Shown in pieces: positions 9,606 to 18,358 of a stretch of 64,000 bases of DNA; the stretch's first letter is position 1, and the number at the start of each line of letters is the position of its first letter. The stretch covers positions 22,672 through 86,671 of the forward strand of contig NZ_JACRST010000012.1 of the NCBI RefSeq assembly GCF_014384885.1, written 5' to 3'. A program made the translations under genes and the position numbers. The notes under the pieces were generated by a model. It did not search any database. It saw only the letters and a list, made by a program, of their open reading frames with translations, and was not told where the DNA came from. Source of the stretch: Ligaoa zhengdingensis. GTDB lineage: Bacteria; Bacillota; Clostridia; Oscillospirales; Ruminococcaceae.

Positions 9606-10616
9606 ATGGTAGTCATCTTAAAGCAGAAGGCCAAAAAGGAAGAGGTCGTCAATCTGATCGATTGGATCAAGAAGCAGGGGCTGGATGTTCATGTGGTGGA
9701 AGGCGCCAGCAAGACCATCCTGGGCCTGATCGGCGACACCTCCAAGGTGGATGAGGATGCGGTGCGCGCCAACGACATCGTCGAAAATGTGCGGCGCATC
9801 TCCGAGCCGTTCAAGGCGGCAAACCGTAAGTTCCATCCGGATGACACGGTGGTGGAGGTGTGCGGCCGCAAAATCGGCGGCGGCAATTTCCAGGTGATTG
9901 CGGGCCCCTGCTCGGTGGAAAGCAAGGAGCAGATCAAGGAGGTCGCGCGCGATGTGCAGGCTTCCGGCGCGGGGCTGCTGCGCGGCGGCGCGTACAAACC
10001 CCGCACCTCTCCCTATGCGTTCCAGGGGCTGCGCGCCGAGGGAATCGAGTTCCTGCTGGACGCGAAGAAAGAGACTGGTATGCCGATCGTCACCGAGATT
10101 ATGAGCGCGGCTCACATCGAGCTGTTCCGCGATGTGGATATCATCCAGGTGGGCGCGCGCAATATGCAGAATTTCGAGCTGCTCAAGGCGCTGGGAACCC
10201 TCAATAAGCCGATCCTGCTCAAACGGGGGCTCGCCAACACCATTGAAGAATTCCTGATGAGCGCCGAATACATCATGGCGGGCGGTAATGAGAACATCAT
10301 CCTCTGCGAGCGCGGCATCCGTACCTTTGAAACCGCGACCCGAAACACGTTGGATATTTCCGCGATCCCGCTGCTCAAACAGCTCTCCCACCTGCCGGTG
10401 GTGGTCGATCCCAGCCACGCGGCGGGGCTGACTTCGCTGGTGGAACCCCTCTCCAAGGCGGCGATCGCAGCCGGTGCGGACGGCCTGATTATCGAGGTGC
10501 ACAACGACCCGAAGCACGCGCTTTCCGACGGTGCGCAGTCCCTCACCCCCCAGCAGTTCGGTGAAGTGATGGATTCGGTCAAGCGCATGGTGGAATTCGA
10601 GGGCAAGCATTTTTAA
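9606..10616 (+). CDS. aroF: 3-deoxy-7-phosphoheptulonate synthase (DAHP synthase, AroA-type I beta)
   Basis: Catalyses phosphoenolpyruvate + erythrose-4-phosphate to DAHP, the first step of the shikimate pathway. The 336-residue protein has an N-terminal ferredoxin-like regulatory domain (about 1-70), as in Thermotoga DAHP synthase, where it gives feedback by aromatic amino acids. The barrel follows, with AGPCSVES near 99, RGGAYKPRTSPYAFQG near 125, RNMQNFELLKALG, KRGLANTIEEF and VDPSHAAG. The start MVVILKQKAKK at 9606 matches the family N-terminus and follows GGGAAAGGG at 9586-9594. First structural gene of the operon, under the Phe/Tyr attenuator. Confidence 0.95.
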   Translation: MVVILKQKAKKEEVVNLIDWIKKQGLDVHVVEGASKTILGLIGDTSKVDEDAVRANDIVENVRRISEPFKAANRKFHPDDTVVEVCGRKIGGGNFQVIAGPCSVESKEQIKEVARDVQASGAGLLRGGAYKPRTSPYAFQGLRAEGIEFLLDAKKETGMPIVTEIMSAAHIELFRDVDIIQVGARNMQNFELLKALGTLNKPILLKRGLANTIEEFLMSAEYIMAGGNENIILCERGIRTFETATRNTLDISAIPLLKQLSHLPVVVDPSHAAGLTSLVEPLSKAAIAAGADGLIIEVHNDPKHALSDGAQSLTPQQFGEVMDSVKRMVEFEGKHF

Positions 10617-10667
10617 AAGTTTCGCAGAACAATCACGGTTTGCTAACACGAAAGGGGTAGGATAAAT

Positions 10668-11519
10668 ATGAACATCGGTGTGGTCGGCCTGGGGCTGATC
10701 GGCGGTTCCCTCTGCAAGGCGATCAAGGCGTATACCCATCACAGCGTCTGGGGGGAGGACCGGGACGAGGCCGTGCTCTCCTCCGCGCTCGAATTTGGCG
10801 CCATCGACGGGCGGCTGGACGGCCGCGCTCTCGCAGGCTGTGACTTGGTCCTTTCGGCGCTCTATCCCGCGGATACCATCGCCTATGTTCGCACCCATCT
10901 CGATCTCTTTCGGCCGGGCTGTATCCTCCTGGATGTCTGCGGCGTCAAAGGGGTGGTGTGCCGGGGAATCCGCGAGGTGATCGCCGGCCGCGACCTCGTC
11001 TTTATCGGAGGGCACCCCATGGCGGGCCGCGAATTCAGCGGCTTTGCCGTCTCCGATCAGGACCTGTTTCAAGGCGCGAGTATGATCCTCACGCCGGATG
11101 CCGACCTCGACCGCGACGTGCTGCGCAGGGTGTCCGATTTCATCCTGTCGCTGGGCTTTGGCAGGGTCATCAACACCACGCCGGAATTCCACGATCGGAT
11201 GATCGCTTACACCTCGCAGCTTCCGCATGTGATCGCGAGCTCCTATGTCAAAAGCCCCAACTGCCGATTTCAATTGGGTTTCACCGGGGGCAGCTTTGAG
11301 GATATGTCCCGCGTGGCGAAGCTCAACGAGGGGATGTGGACCGAGCTGTTTCTGGACAATCCCGATCATCTGGTGGAGGAGATCGACACCCTTGTAGAGA
11401 ATCTGAAGGAGATTCGCAATGCGATCGACCAGCGGGATGCTGAACGGCTGCGCGCCCTGCTGGCGCAGGGCCGGGTCATCAAGGAGAGCCTCAACAACGA
11501 TAACGATAAGGACAGGTGA
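10668..11519 (+). CDS. tyrA: Prephenate dehydrogenase
   Basis: NAD(P)-dependent oxidative decarboxylation of prephenate to 4-hydroxyphenylpyruvate for tyrosine. The 283-residue protein starts MNIGVVGLGLIGGSL, a Rossmann GxGxxG motif. It carries GGHPMAGRE near 117 and the catalytic-region His in PEFHDRMIAYTSQLPH near 182-193. There is no chorismate mutase or ACT domain. The ATG at 10668 follows GAAAGGGGTAGG. The stop overlaps the region where aroB begins, so translation is probably coupled. Confidence 0.93.
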   Translation: MNIGVVGLGLIGGSLCKAIKAYTHHSVWGEDRDEAVLSSALEFGAIDGRLDGRALAGCDLVLSALYPADTIAYVRTHLDLFRPGCILLDVCGVKGVVCRGIREVIAGRDLVFIGGHPMAGREFSGFAVSDQDLFQGASMILTPDADLDRDVLRRVSDFILSLGFGRVINTTPEFHDRMIAYTSQLPHVIASSYVKSPNCRFQLGFTGGSFEDMSRVAKLNEGMWTELFLDNPDHLVEEIDTLVENLKEIRNAIDQRDAERLRALLAQGRVIKESLNNDNDKDR

Positions 11520-11524
11520 GCAGA

Positions 11525-12583
11525 GTGAAACAGGTGACGGTAAAAACCAGCAAGACCTATGAAGTATGGGTGGGGAATGGTCTTTTGGACAGCGCCGGGG
11601 AGCGGATTCGCGCCCTGTCGTCCGCCCAAAGGGTCGCGGTGGTGTCGGACGACACGGTTGCGGCCCTCTATGCCGGCCGGCTGTTGGATTCGCTGCATCG
11701 GGCGGGCTTTGACGACTGTTCCCTCTTCACGTTCCCTCACGGGGAAGCGTCCAAGACGCTGGCTACTGCGGCCAAGCTCTATGAGTTTTTTGCCGGCCAT
11801 CAGATCACCCGCGGCGATTGGATCATCGCCCTGGGGGGCGGCGTGGTGGGGGATGTGACCGGGTTTGCGGCTTCCACCTTCCTGCGCGGGGTGCGGTATG
11901 TGCAGATCCCCACAACCCTGCTGGCCCAGGTGGATTCCTCGGTGGGCGGCAAGACCGCTGTGGACCTGGAGTGCGGCAAAAACCTGGTGGGCACCTTTTA
12001 TCAGCCCAGCCTGGTGCTCTGCGACATCCAACTGCTGGATACCCTTCCCCGGGAAATATTTTGCGACGGCGCGGCGGAGGTCATCAAATACGGCGCGATC
12101 CGCGACCGGGAGCTGTTCGAGATGACCGCATCGCCCGATTATCGGAAGCATCTGGAGGAGATCATCCACCGCTGTGTTTCGATCAAGCGCGACATCGTAC
12201 AGAACGACGAGTTCGACACCGGGGAGAGGATGCTGCTCAACTTCGGCCACACGCTCGCCCATGCCATCGAGACCCAAAGCGGATATACAATCCCGCATGG
12301 CCGCGCGGTCGCCATCGGTATGGTGGCGATCACAAAGGCGGCAGCGGCAGCGGGGATCGTTCCGCAAGGGATCGCTGAGGAGCTCGAACGTGCCTGTTGG
12401 ATGTTCGACCTGCCGACCAGCACCGACTTTGACCCGTCCGGACTGGCCCAGATCTGTCTTGGAGATAAAAAACGGAACCAGAATCAAATCAATGTGATCC
12501 TGCCCGAACAGATCGGCCGAGCTGTGATCCATCCGATGCCCGTGGAAGCATTTCAAAAATTTATTTGTGAGGGATGCAGATGA
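11525..12583 (+). CDS. aroB: 3-dehydroquinate synthase
   Basis: Converts DAHP to 3-dehydroquinate, using NAD and a divalent metal. The protein has 352 residues from the GTG at 11525 (MKQVTVKTSKTYEVWVGNG). I chose this over the GTG at 11516 because AGGTGAG at 11513-11519 then serves as ribosome site and the N-terminus fits the family. Motifs: HGEASKTL, the glycine-rich ALGGGVVGDVTGFAAST, QIPTTLLAQVDSSVGGKT, and the metal-binding pattern around NFGHTLAHAIE and PHGRAVAIGM. The stop overlaps the aroA start by four bases. Confidence 0.95.
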   Translation: MKQVTVKTSKTYEVWVGNGLLDSAGERIRALSSAQRVAVVSDDTVAALYAGRLLDSLHRAGFDDCSLFTFPHGEASKTLATAAKLYEFFAGHQITRGDWIIALGGGVVGDVTGFAASTFLRGVRYVQIPTTLLAQVDSSVGGKTAVDLECGKNLVGTFYQPSLVLCDIQLLDTLPREIFCDGAAEVIKYGAIRDRELFEMTASPDYRKHLEEIIHRCVSIKRDIVQNDEFDTGERMLLNFGHTLAHAIETQSGYTIPHGRAVAIGMVAITKAAAAAGIVPQGIAEELERACWMFDLPTSTDFDPSGLAQICLGDKKRNQNQINVILPEQIGRAVIHPMPVEAFQKFICEGCR

Positions 12584-13854
12584 TCGCTGCAATTCAACCG
12601 TCAAAGCTAACGGGGCGCTATACCGCCCCGCCTTCTAAAAGCGATTCCCACCGCGCCCTGATCGGCGCGGCGCTCGCCGATGGGTTCAGCCATGTCGCCC
12701 CTGTGGTGGCGTCCGCAGATGTGGAGGCCACCCGGTCTGCCCTCGAGATGCTGGAGGCTAAAATCCAGATTCAGGACAACCTCGCGCTGGTACAGGGGAT
12801 TTCCCGCACCCCAGCCGGTCACATCCGCATTCATTGCAACGAATCGGGTTCGAGCCTGCGGTTTCTCATCCCCATCGCGGCGGCTTTTGGCATCGAGGTG
12901 GTGTTCACCGGCTCGGGCAAGCTGCCGCAGCGTCCGCTGGGGGTCTATCACGAGCTGTTCCCGGAAAAGGGAGTGCGCCTCAAACGCCTGGAGAGCGATG
13001 AGCTCCCGCTTAAGGTCACCGGCCAGCTCCATGCGGGGCGGTTCCTGTTGCCGGGAAACGTCAGTTCCCAGTTCATTACTGGTCTGATGTTCGCCCTGCC
13101 CCTTCTGGACGGGGACAGCGAGCTGGTGCTCACCTCGCCCCTCGAGTCCCGCCCCTATGTGGATATGACGATCTCCGCCCTCGCGCGGTTCGGCGTGGCG
13201 GTGGAAGAGACGGAACAGGGCTACCGGGTCGCCGGTAATCAGCGTTATACCCCCTGTACCTACCGTGTGGAAGGGGATTACTCCAATGCGGCTTTCTTTG
13301 CGGCTGCGGGGTTGCTCAGCGAACAGGGGGTTGTGATCGACGGCCTGGCAGGCGATTCCCGGCAAGGCGACCGGGAGATTATCGACCTGCTGTTGCGGTT
13401 CGGCGGCCGGGTGTCCGCCGAAGGGGGGGCGATCCGCATTTCGCGCGGAAAGCTCCGCGGCATCCAAATCGATGCATCCCAGATCCCAGATCTGGTGCCG
13501 ATTCTGTCGGTGGTGGGGGCGTTCGCCGAAGGGGAAACCCGCATCTACAACGCCCATCGCCTCAAACTCAAGGAGAGCGACCGCCTGGTGAGTACCACCC
13601 AGGCGCTCCGTGCTCTGGGAGCCGACGCCTTTTGTGATGACGACAGCATCACGGTGCGTGGCGGCAAGGTGCTGCACAGCGGGGTGGTGTCCGCCTGCAA
13701 CGACCATCGCATCGCGATGAGCGCGGCCATCGCAGCGCTATTCTGCGATGGCGAGGTGCTGATCGACGGCGCAGAAGCGGTCAACAAGTCTTATCCGCAA
13801 TTTTATGACGACTATAACCGATTGGGGGGGAGCGCCAATGTCCGTATGGGGTAG
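12580..13854 (+). CDS. aroA: 5-enolpyruvylshikimate-3-phosphate synthase
   Basis: Sixth shikimate step: shikimate-3-phosphate + PEP to EPSP. The 424-residue protein shows PPSKSDSHR near 14, NESGSSLRFLIP near 88, SSQFITGLMFALP, GDYSNAAFF, the LKLKESDRL loop and NDHRIAMSAA near 375. The ATG at 12580 is preferred over that at 12574 because GAGGG ends just before the first ATG and is correctly spaced from the second. The gene overlaps aroB upstream and aroC downstream (17 bp). The ESGSS site differs from the NAGTA of class I enzymes, so glyphosate response cannot be read from the sequence. Confidence 0.95.
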   Translation: MIAAIQPSKLTGRYTAPPSKSDSHRALIGAALADGFSHVAPVVASADVEATRSALEMLEAKIQIQDNLALVQGISRTPAGHIRIHCNESGSSLRFLIPIAAAFGIEVVFTGSGKLPQRPLGVYHELFPEKGVRLKRLESDELPLKVTGQLHAGRFLLPGNVSSQFITGLMFALPLLDGDSELVLTSPLESRPYVDMTISALARFGVAVEETEQGYRVAGNQRYTPCTYRVEGDYSNAAFFAAAGLLSEQGVVIDGLAGDSRQGDREIIDLLLRFGGRVSAEGGAIRISRGKLRGIQIDASQIPDLVPILSVVGAFAEGETRIYNAHRLKLKESDRLVSTTQALRALGADAFCDDDSITVRGGKVLHSGVVSACNDHRIAMSAAIAALFCDGEVLIDGAEAVNKSYPQFYDDYNRLGGSANVRMG

Positions 13855-14911
13855 AGGAACACTGAATTTGAGCATCTTTGGGGAATCACATGGGCCGGGA
13901 ATCGGCGTGGTGATCGACGGCCTGCCCGCCGGGGAGGAGATCGACGTGGAGGAGCTGATGGCCTTTTGTGCCCGGCGTGCGCCCGGCCGATCCTCGACTG
14001 CGACCAAGCGCAAGGAACCGGACCGGCCGGAATTTCTGTCCGGTCTGCTGGACGGTAGAACCACCGGCGCGCCGCTTTGCGCGGTGATTAGAAACAGCGA
14101 TACCCATTCGGGGGATTATGACAACCTGAGGACGACAGCCCGGCCCGGCCACGCCGATTACACCGCATGGCTGCGCTTTCAGGGTTATAACGACGTGCGC
14201 GGCAGTGGGCATTTTTCCGGCCGCCTGACCGCGCCTCTGGTGGTAGCGGGCGGCATTGCCAAACAGATTTTGCGGCGGCGCGGTGTTGAGGTCGGCGCGC
14301 ACATCCTGTCGGTGCACAGCATCGTGGATCGCGCATTCGATCCGGTAGCTGTGACCGCACAGACCCTGCGGTCGGTCGGCGAGCAGACGTTTCCGGTGCT
14401 CGACAAGGATGCGGGCGAGAGGATGATTGGCGCGATCGAACAGGCCGCCGCCGAGCTCAATTCTCTCGGCGGCGTGGTGGAATGCTGTGCGGTGGGGTTC
14501 CCAGCCGGGGTGGGTACCCCGATGTTTGACGGCCTGGAAAACAGCCTGAGCTCCATCCTGTTCGGAATTCCAGCGGTGAAAGGGGTCGAGTTCGGAGCCG
14601 GTTTCGACGCGGCCGGGTTGACCGGAGCGGAGAACAACGACGAGTTTGAGCTGCAAGAGGGCAGAGTTGTCACCCGGACCAACCACCACGGCGGCATTTT
14701 GGGCGGCATCTCCAGCGGAATGCCGATCACCATGCGGGTGGCGTTCAAGCCGACGCCGTCCATCTCCCGGCCGCAGCAGACCGTCAATTTTCAGGAAGGC
14801 TGTGCATGCGAGCTGGTGGTGAAAGGCCGCCACGACCCTTGCGTGGTGCCTCGTGCGGTTCCCTGTGTAGAAGCGGCGGCAGCGTTTGCGCTTCTGTCCT
14901 ACTTGGTGTAA
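13838..14911 (+). CDS. aroC: Chorismate synthase
   Basis: Makes chorismate from EPSP using reduced FMN. The 357-residue protein starts MSVWGRGTLNLSIFGESHGPGIG, carrying the first signature and its conserved His. It also contains RAPGRSSTATKRKEPD, RGSGHFSGRLTAP and FQEGCACELVVKGRHDPCVVPRA near the end. The ATG at 13838 follows a GGGGGGAG site inside the aroA 3' end; the 17-bp overlap suggests coupled translation. Last common step before the Phe and Tyr branches, and placed directly upstream of pheA. Confidence 0.95.
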   Translation: MSVWGRGTLNLSIFGESHGPGIGVVIDGLPAGEEIDVEELMAFCARRAPGRSSTATKRKEPDRPEFLSGLLDGRTTGAPLCAVIRNSDTHSGDYDNLRTTARPGHADYTAWLRFQGYNDVRGSGHFSGRLTAPLVVAGGIAKQILRRRGVEVGAHILSVHSIVDRAFDPVAVTAQTLRSVGEQTFPVLDKDAGERMIGAIEQAAAELNSLGGVVECCAVGFPAGVGTPMFDGLENSLSSILFGIPAVKGVEFGAGFDAAGLTGAENNDEFELQEGRVVTRTNHHGGILGGISSGMPITMRVAFKPTPSISRPQQTVNFQEGCACELVVKGRHDPCVVPRAVPCVEAAAAFALLSYLV

Positions 14912-14952
14912 TATGATATCCCTTTACAGATAAAAACGGAGGAGTTTTTTCG

Positions 14953-16125
14953 ATGGATTTAAAGAACATGCGGGAACAGATCGATGGAATCGACGAGCAG
15001 ATAGTATCGCTCTTTAAAAACCGGATGCGCATCGTTCACGATGTGGCGGAATATAAGCGGTTGAACAACCTGCCGGTGCTGCACACCGACCGGGAACAGC
15101 AGGTGTTGGACCGGGTCGCGGCGATGGCGACCGACCCGGTGACAGGCGACGACCTATCCGACTATGTCCGATTCTTGTTCACCACTATCATGGATCTGAG
15201 CAAGACACAGCAGAACAACGATCTCACCGCCGACACGCGGCTGAGCCGCACGATTCATCAGGCGCTCGAGGACGGGCGGACGCTACCTGTCGCTCCCGTG
15301 GTTGCCTGCCAAGGGGTGGACGGCGCCTATTCCAGCATGGCGGCCCGTGGGATGTTCTCGGACGGGAAGCTCCGCTTTTATCAGGATTTTTCCGATATCT
15401 TCGAAAGTGTCAAGCGTGGGGAATGCGATATCGGTGTGCTGCCGATCGAAAATTCCACCGCAGGTTCGGTCAACAATGTTTACGACTTGATGAAAAAATA
15501 TCAGTTTCACATTGTGCGCGGCTACCGGCTGGAGGTGCGCCACTGCCTGCTGGCCAAGCCCGGCGTGCACTTCGACGACATCACCGACGTCTATTCCCAC
15601 ACCCAGGCGATCAGCCAGTGCCACGACTTTTTGCAGGCGCACCCCAACATCCGGGTGCACCTCTACTCCAATACAGCGGCTGCGGCGCGCTTTGTGTCTG
15701 AGTGCGGCGACCGCGGGGTAGCGGCAATTGCGTCGCGCGAGTGTGCGGATATCTACCGCCTGAATGTGGTGCTCGACGAGATCAAGGACGCCAAACGCAA
15801 CTATACCCGGTTTATTGCCATCAGCAACAAGATGCTGATCACCGAGGATGCAAACCGGATGAGTGTCGCGCTCACCCTGCCGCATGAGGCGGGCTCCCTT
15901 TATAAGCTGATTACCCAGTTCGCCATGCTGGAGCTGAACCTCACCAAGCTGGAGTCGCGGCCGCTGCCGGACACCAACTTTGAGTTCCTGTTTTATTTTG
16001 ATTTCACCGGAAACGCGGCCAACGAGCATATCATCAAACTGCTGACGCGTTTGGAGCAGCAATGCGATTACTTTGCTTTTTTGGGCAACTACCGAGAACT
16101 GGACAGCTCCGGTGCGATATCATGA
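14953..16125 (+). CDS. pheA: Bifunctional chorismate mutase / prephenate dehydratase
   Basis: Converts chorismate to prephenate and then to phenylpyruvate. The 390-residue protein has a helical chorismate mutase domain (about 1-90: MREQIDGIDEQIVSLFKNRM, VAEYK). A prephenate dehydratase domain (about 112-290) shows GVDGAYSSMAA and LPIENSTAGSVNNVYDL. The C-terminal ACT domain (about 300-385) has the ESRPLP motif that binds Phe for feedback inhibition. ATG 14953 follows GGAGG. It closes the operon, which lacks aroD/aroQ, aroE and aroK, so those steps must be encoded elsewhere. Confidence 0.95.
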   Translation: MDLKNMREQIDGIDEQIVSLFKNRMRIVHDVAEYKRLNNLPVLHTDREQQVLDRVAAMATDPVTGDDLSDYVRFLFTTIMDLSKTQQNNDLTADTRLSRTIHQALEDGRTLPVAPVVACQGVDGAYSSMAARGMFSDGKLRFYQDFSDIFESVKRGECDIGVLPIENSTAGSVNNVYDLMKKYQFHIVRGYRLEVRHCLLAKPGVHFDDITDVYSHTQAISQCHDFLQAHPNIRVHLYSNTAAAARFVSECGDRGVAAIASRECADIYRLNVVLDEIKDAKRNYTRFIAISNKMLITEDANRMSVALTLPHEAGSLYKLITQFAMLELNLTKLESRPLPDTNFEFLFYFDFTGNAANEHIIKLLTRLEQQCDYFAFLGNYRELDSSGAIS

Positions 16126-16143
16126 CCATCATCCGCAAAAAGA

Positions 16144-16175
16144 GGGCTTTCTCCGCAAGGAGGGGGCCTTTTTCC
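16144..16175 (+). terminator. Terminator of the aromatic operon
   Basis: GGCTTTCTCC, loop GCAA, GGAGGGGGCC, then TTTTTCCCGTTTT. The stem has 10 pairs including G-T wobbles and lies 20 bp after the pheA stop. Confidence 0.7.
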
Positions 16176-16255
16176 CGTTTTATGAAAATATTGCGATAAA
16201 CCAGGGGAGACGAACCATAATAAATAGGAAAAAGGGCGAATTTGAAAAACAGGAG

Positions 16256-16309
16256 TTGTATCTTCAATTTGGTTGTGATATAGTAGAAATGTTCAGAACT
16301 TATGTTCTG
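16256..16309 (+). promoter_or_regulatory. uvrBA promoter with LexA (SOS) operator
   Basis: TTGTAT (16256-16261), 17 bases, TATAGT (16279-16284). CAGAACTTATGTTCTG at 16294-16309, a perfect 6-4-6 inverted repeat, covers the expected transcription start. GAAC-N4-GTTC is the LexA/DinR core of Gram-positive bacteria, so DNA damage should induce uvrBA. Confidence 0.8.
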
Positions 16310-16357
16310 ATTGCGGAGAAAAAACAAAGATGTGAGTCTGGAGTGGGAGGTGCATCG

Positions 16358-18322
16358 ATGCCCGAACAGTTTGAGTTGGTATCCCCTTATCAGCCGACCG
16401 GCGACCAGCCACAGGCGATCGACAAGCTGGTGGAGGGCGTGCGTTCGGGGGCGCACGAACAAGCGCTTCTGGGTGTCACCGGGTCCGGCAAGACCTTCAC
16501 CATGGCCAATGTCATTGCGCAGCTCAACCGGCCGACGCTGGTGCTCGCGCACAATAAGACGCTGGCTGCGCAGCTTTGCAGCGAATTCAAGGAGTTCTTC
16601 CCCCACAATGCGGTGGAATATTTCGTGTCCTACTACGATTACTACCAGCCGGAGGCGTACATCGCGCATACGGATACCTACATCGAAAAGGACAGCGCGA
16701 TCAACGACGAGATCGAGCGGCTGCGCCATTCGGCCACGGCTGCGCTGGGCGAGCGCCGGGATGTGATCGTCGTCTCCAGCGTCTCGTGCATCTACAGCCT
16801 GGGCGACCCGATCGACTATAAAAATATGGTGATCTCCCTGCGCATCGGCCAGCAAAAGGATCGCGACCAGCTCATCTCCAAGCTGGTGGAAATTCAATAC
16901 GAGCGCAACGACATCAACTTTATCCGCAACAAGTTCCGGGTGCGGGGGGACGTGGTCGAGGTTTTCCCGGTGTATTCGGGGGATGTGGCGCTGCGCATCG
17001 AGTTCTTTGGCGATGAGATCGAGCGGATCAGCGAGATCAACACCCTCACAAGCGAGGTCAAAGCCAACCTCAAAAGCACGGTGATCTATCCGGCAAGTCA
17101 CTATATTGTGCCGCGCGACCGCATGGAGGAGGCCATCCGCGATATCCAGCAGGAATGCGACGATCGGGTGAGGTACTTCACCGAGCACGGCAAGCTGATT
17201 GAAGCGCAGCGCATCGCGGAGCGCACCAATTATGATATTGAGATGCTGACGGAAATCGGGTTCTGCAAGGGGATCGAAAACTATTCGCGTGTGCTGTCCC
17301 GCCGTCAACCGGGCAGTATGCCCACCACGCTGCTCGATTACTTTCCCAAGGATTTCTTGTTGTTTGTGGATGAGTCCCACGTGACGCTGCCGCAGGTGCG
17401 CGGTATGTTCGGAGGCGACCACGCGCGCAAACAAAACCTGGTGGACTATGGGTTCCGCCTCCCCTCCGCCTTTGACAACCGTCCGCTCAACTTTGATGAA
17501 TTCTACGGCAAAATCAATCAGGCGATCTATGTCAGCGCCACCCCCGGCCCGTTCGAGCAGGAGCACTGTGTACAGACGGTGGAACAGATTATCCGTCCGA
17601 CCGGCCTGGTCGATCCGGAGATCGTGGTGAAACCGGTGGAAGGGCAGATCGACGATCTGCTTTCCGAGATCAACCTGCGCGTGGCCAAAAACGAGCGCGT
17701 GCTGGTGACCACCCTCACCAAGAAGATGGCGGAGGATCTGACCTCCTACTTTGAGGGGATGGGGGTCAAAATCCGCTACATGCACCACGACATCGACACC
17801 ATCGAGCGCATGGAGATTATCCGTGACCTGCGGTTGGGCGAGTTTGACGTGCTGGTGGGCATCAACCTGCTTCGAGAAGGTCTCGACATCCCGGAGGTGT
17901 CGCTGGTGGCGATCCTGGATGCGGACAAAGAGGGCTTTTTGCGATCCGAAACTTCGCTGATTCAGACGATTGGCCGCGCCGCGCGCAACGCCCAGGGCAA
18001 GGTGATTATGTACGCGGATTCGGTCACCAATTCGATGGAACGGGCGATCAGCGAGACCGAGCGCCGCCGAGCACTTCAGATGGCATACAACGAGGAACAC
18101 GGCATCACCCCGCAGACCATTCGCAAGGATGTGCGCGAGATTTTGGAGATTTCGTCGCGCGAGACAGCCGAGGGCAAGTCGCGCAAGAAGATGAGCAAGC
18201 AGGAGCGTGAGGCGTTGATCGCCAAGCTGACAGCGGAGATGAAAAATGCGGCCAAGATTCTCGAATTCGAGCACGCGGCCTATCTGCGCGATAAAATCAA
18301 GAAGCTCAAGGAGCAGAAGTAG
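16358..18322 (+). CDS. uvrB: Excinuclease ABC subunit B
   Basis: Damage-verifying helicase-like subunit of nucleotide excision repair. It receives damaged DNA from UvrA and recruits UvrC. The 654-residue protein starts MPEQFELVSPYQPTGDQP. Walker A is GVTGSGKT near 40; the damage-insertion beta-hairpin is YYDYYQPEAYI near 92; helicase motifs include VDESH and the C-terminal lobe GRAARN. The C-terminal UVR motif (about 615-650) contacts UvrC. The ATG at 16358 has GGGAGGTG upstream; the frame is open for 285 bp before it, but that part covers promoter and operator. Followed after 36 bp by uvrA. Confidence 0.96.
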   Translation: MPEQFELVSPYQPTGDQPQAIDKLVEGVRSGAHEQALLGVTGSGKTFTMANVIAQLNRPTLVLAHNKTLAAQLCSEFKEFFPHNAVEYFVSYYDYYQPEAYIAHTDTYIEKDSAINDEIERLRHSATAALGERRDVIVVSSVSCIYSLGDPIDYKNMVISLRIGQQKDRDQLISKLVEIQYERNDINFIRNKFRVRGDVVEVFPVYSGDVALRIEFFGDEIERISEINTLTSEVKANLKSTVIYPASHYIVPRDRMEEAIRDIQQECDDRVRYFTEHGKLIEAQRIAERTNYDIEMLTEIGFCKGIENYSRVLSRRQPGSMPTTLLDYFPKDFLLFVDESHVTLPQVRGMFGGDHARKQNLVDYGFRLPSAFDNRPLNFDEFYGKINQAIYVSATPGPFEQEHCVQTVEQIIRPTGLVDPEIVVKPVEGQIDDLLSEINLRVAKNERVLVTTLTKKMAEDLTSYFEGMGVKIRYMHHDIDTIERMEIIRDLRLGEFDVLVGINLLREGLDIPEVSLVAILDADKEGFLRSETSLIQTIGRAARNAQGKVIMYADSVTNSMERAISETERRRALQMAYNEEHGITPQTIRKDVREILEISSRETAEGKSRKKMSKQEREALIAKLTAEMKNAAKILEFEHAAYLRDKIKKLKEQK

Positions 18323-18358
18323 CCCCTTGCAGCGGGACATAGTTGGAGGAACGAGCAA

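Noticed and set aside
9618..11369. 583-codon open frame on the minus strand opposite aroF-tyrA
   Set aside because: Shadow of GC-rich coding sequence. The plus-strand proteins are unambiguous; the minus frame has no ribosome site and a His/Arg/Leu-rich artificial composition.
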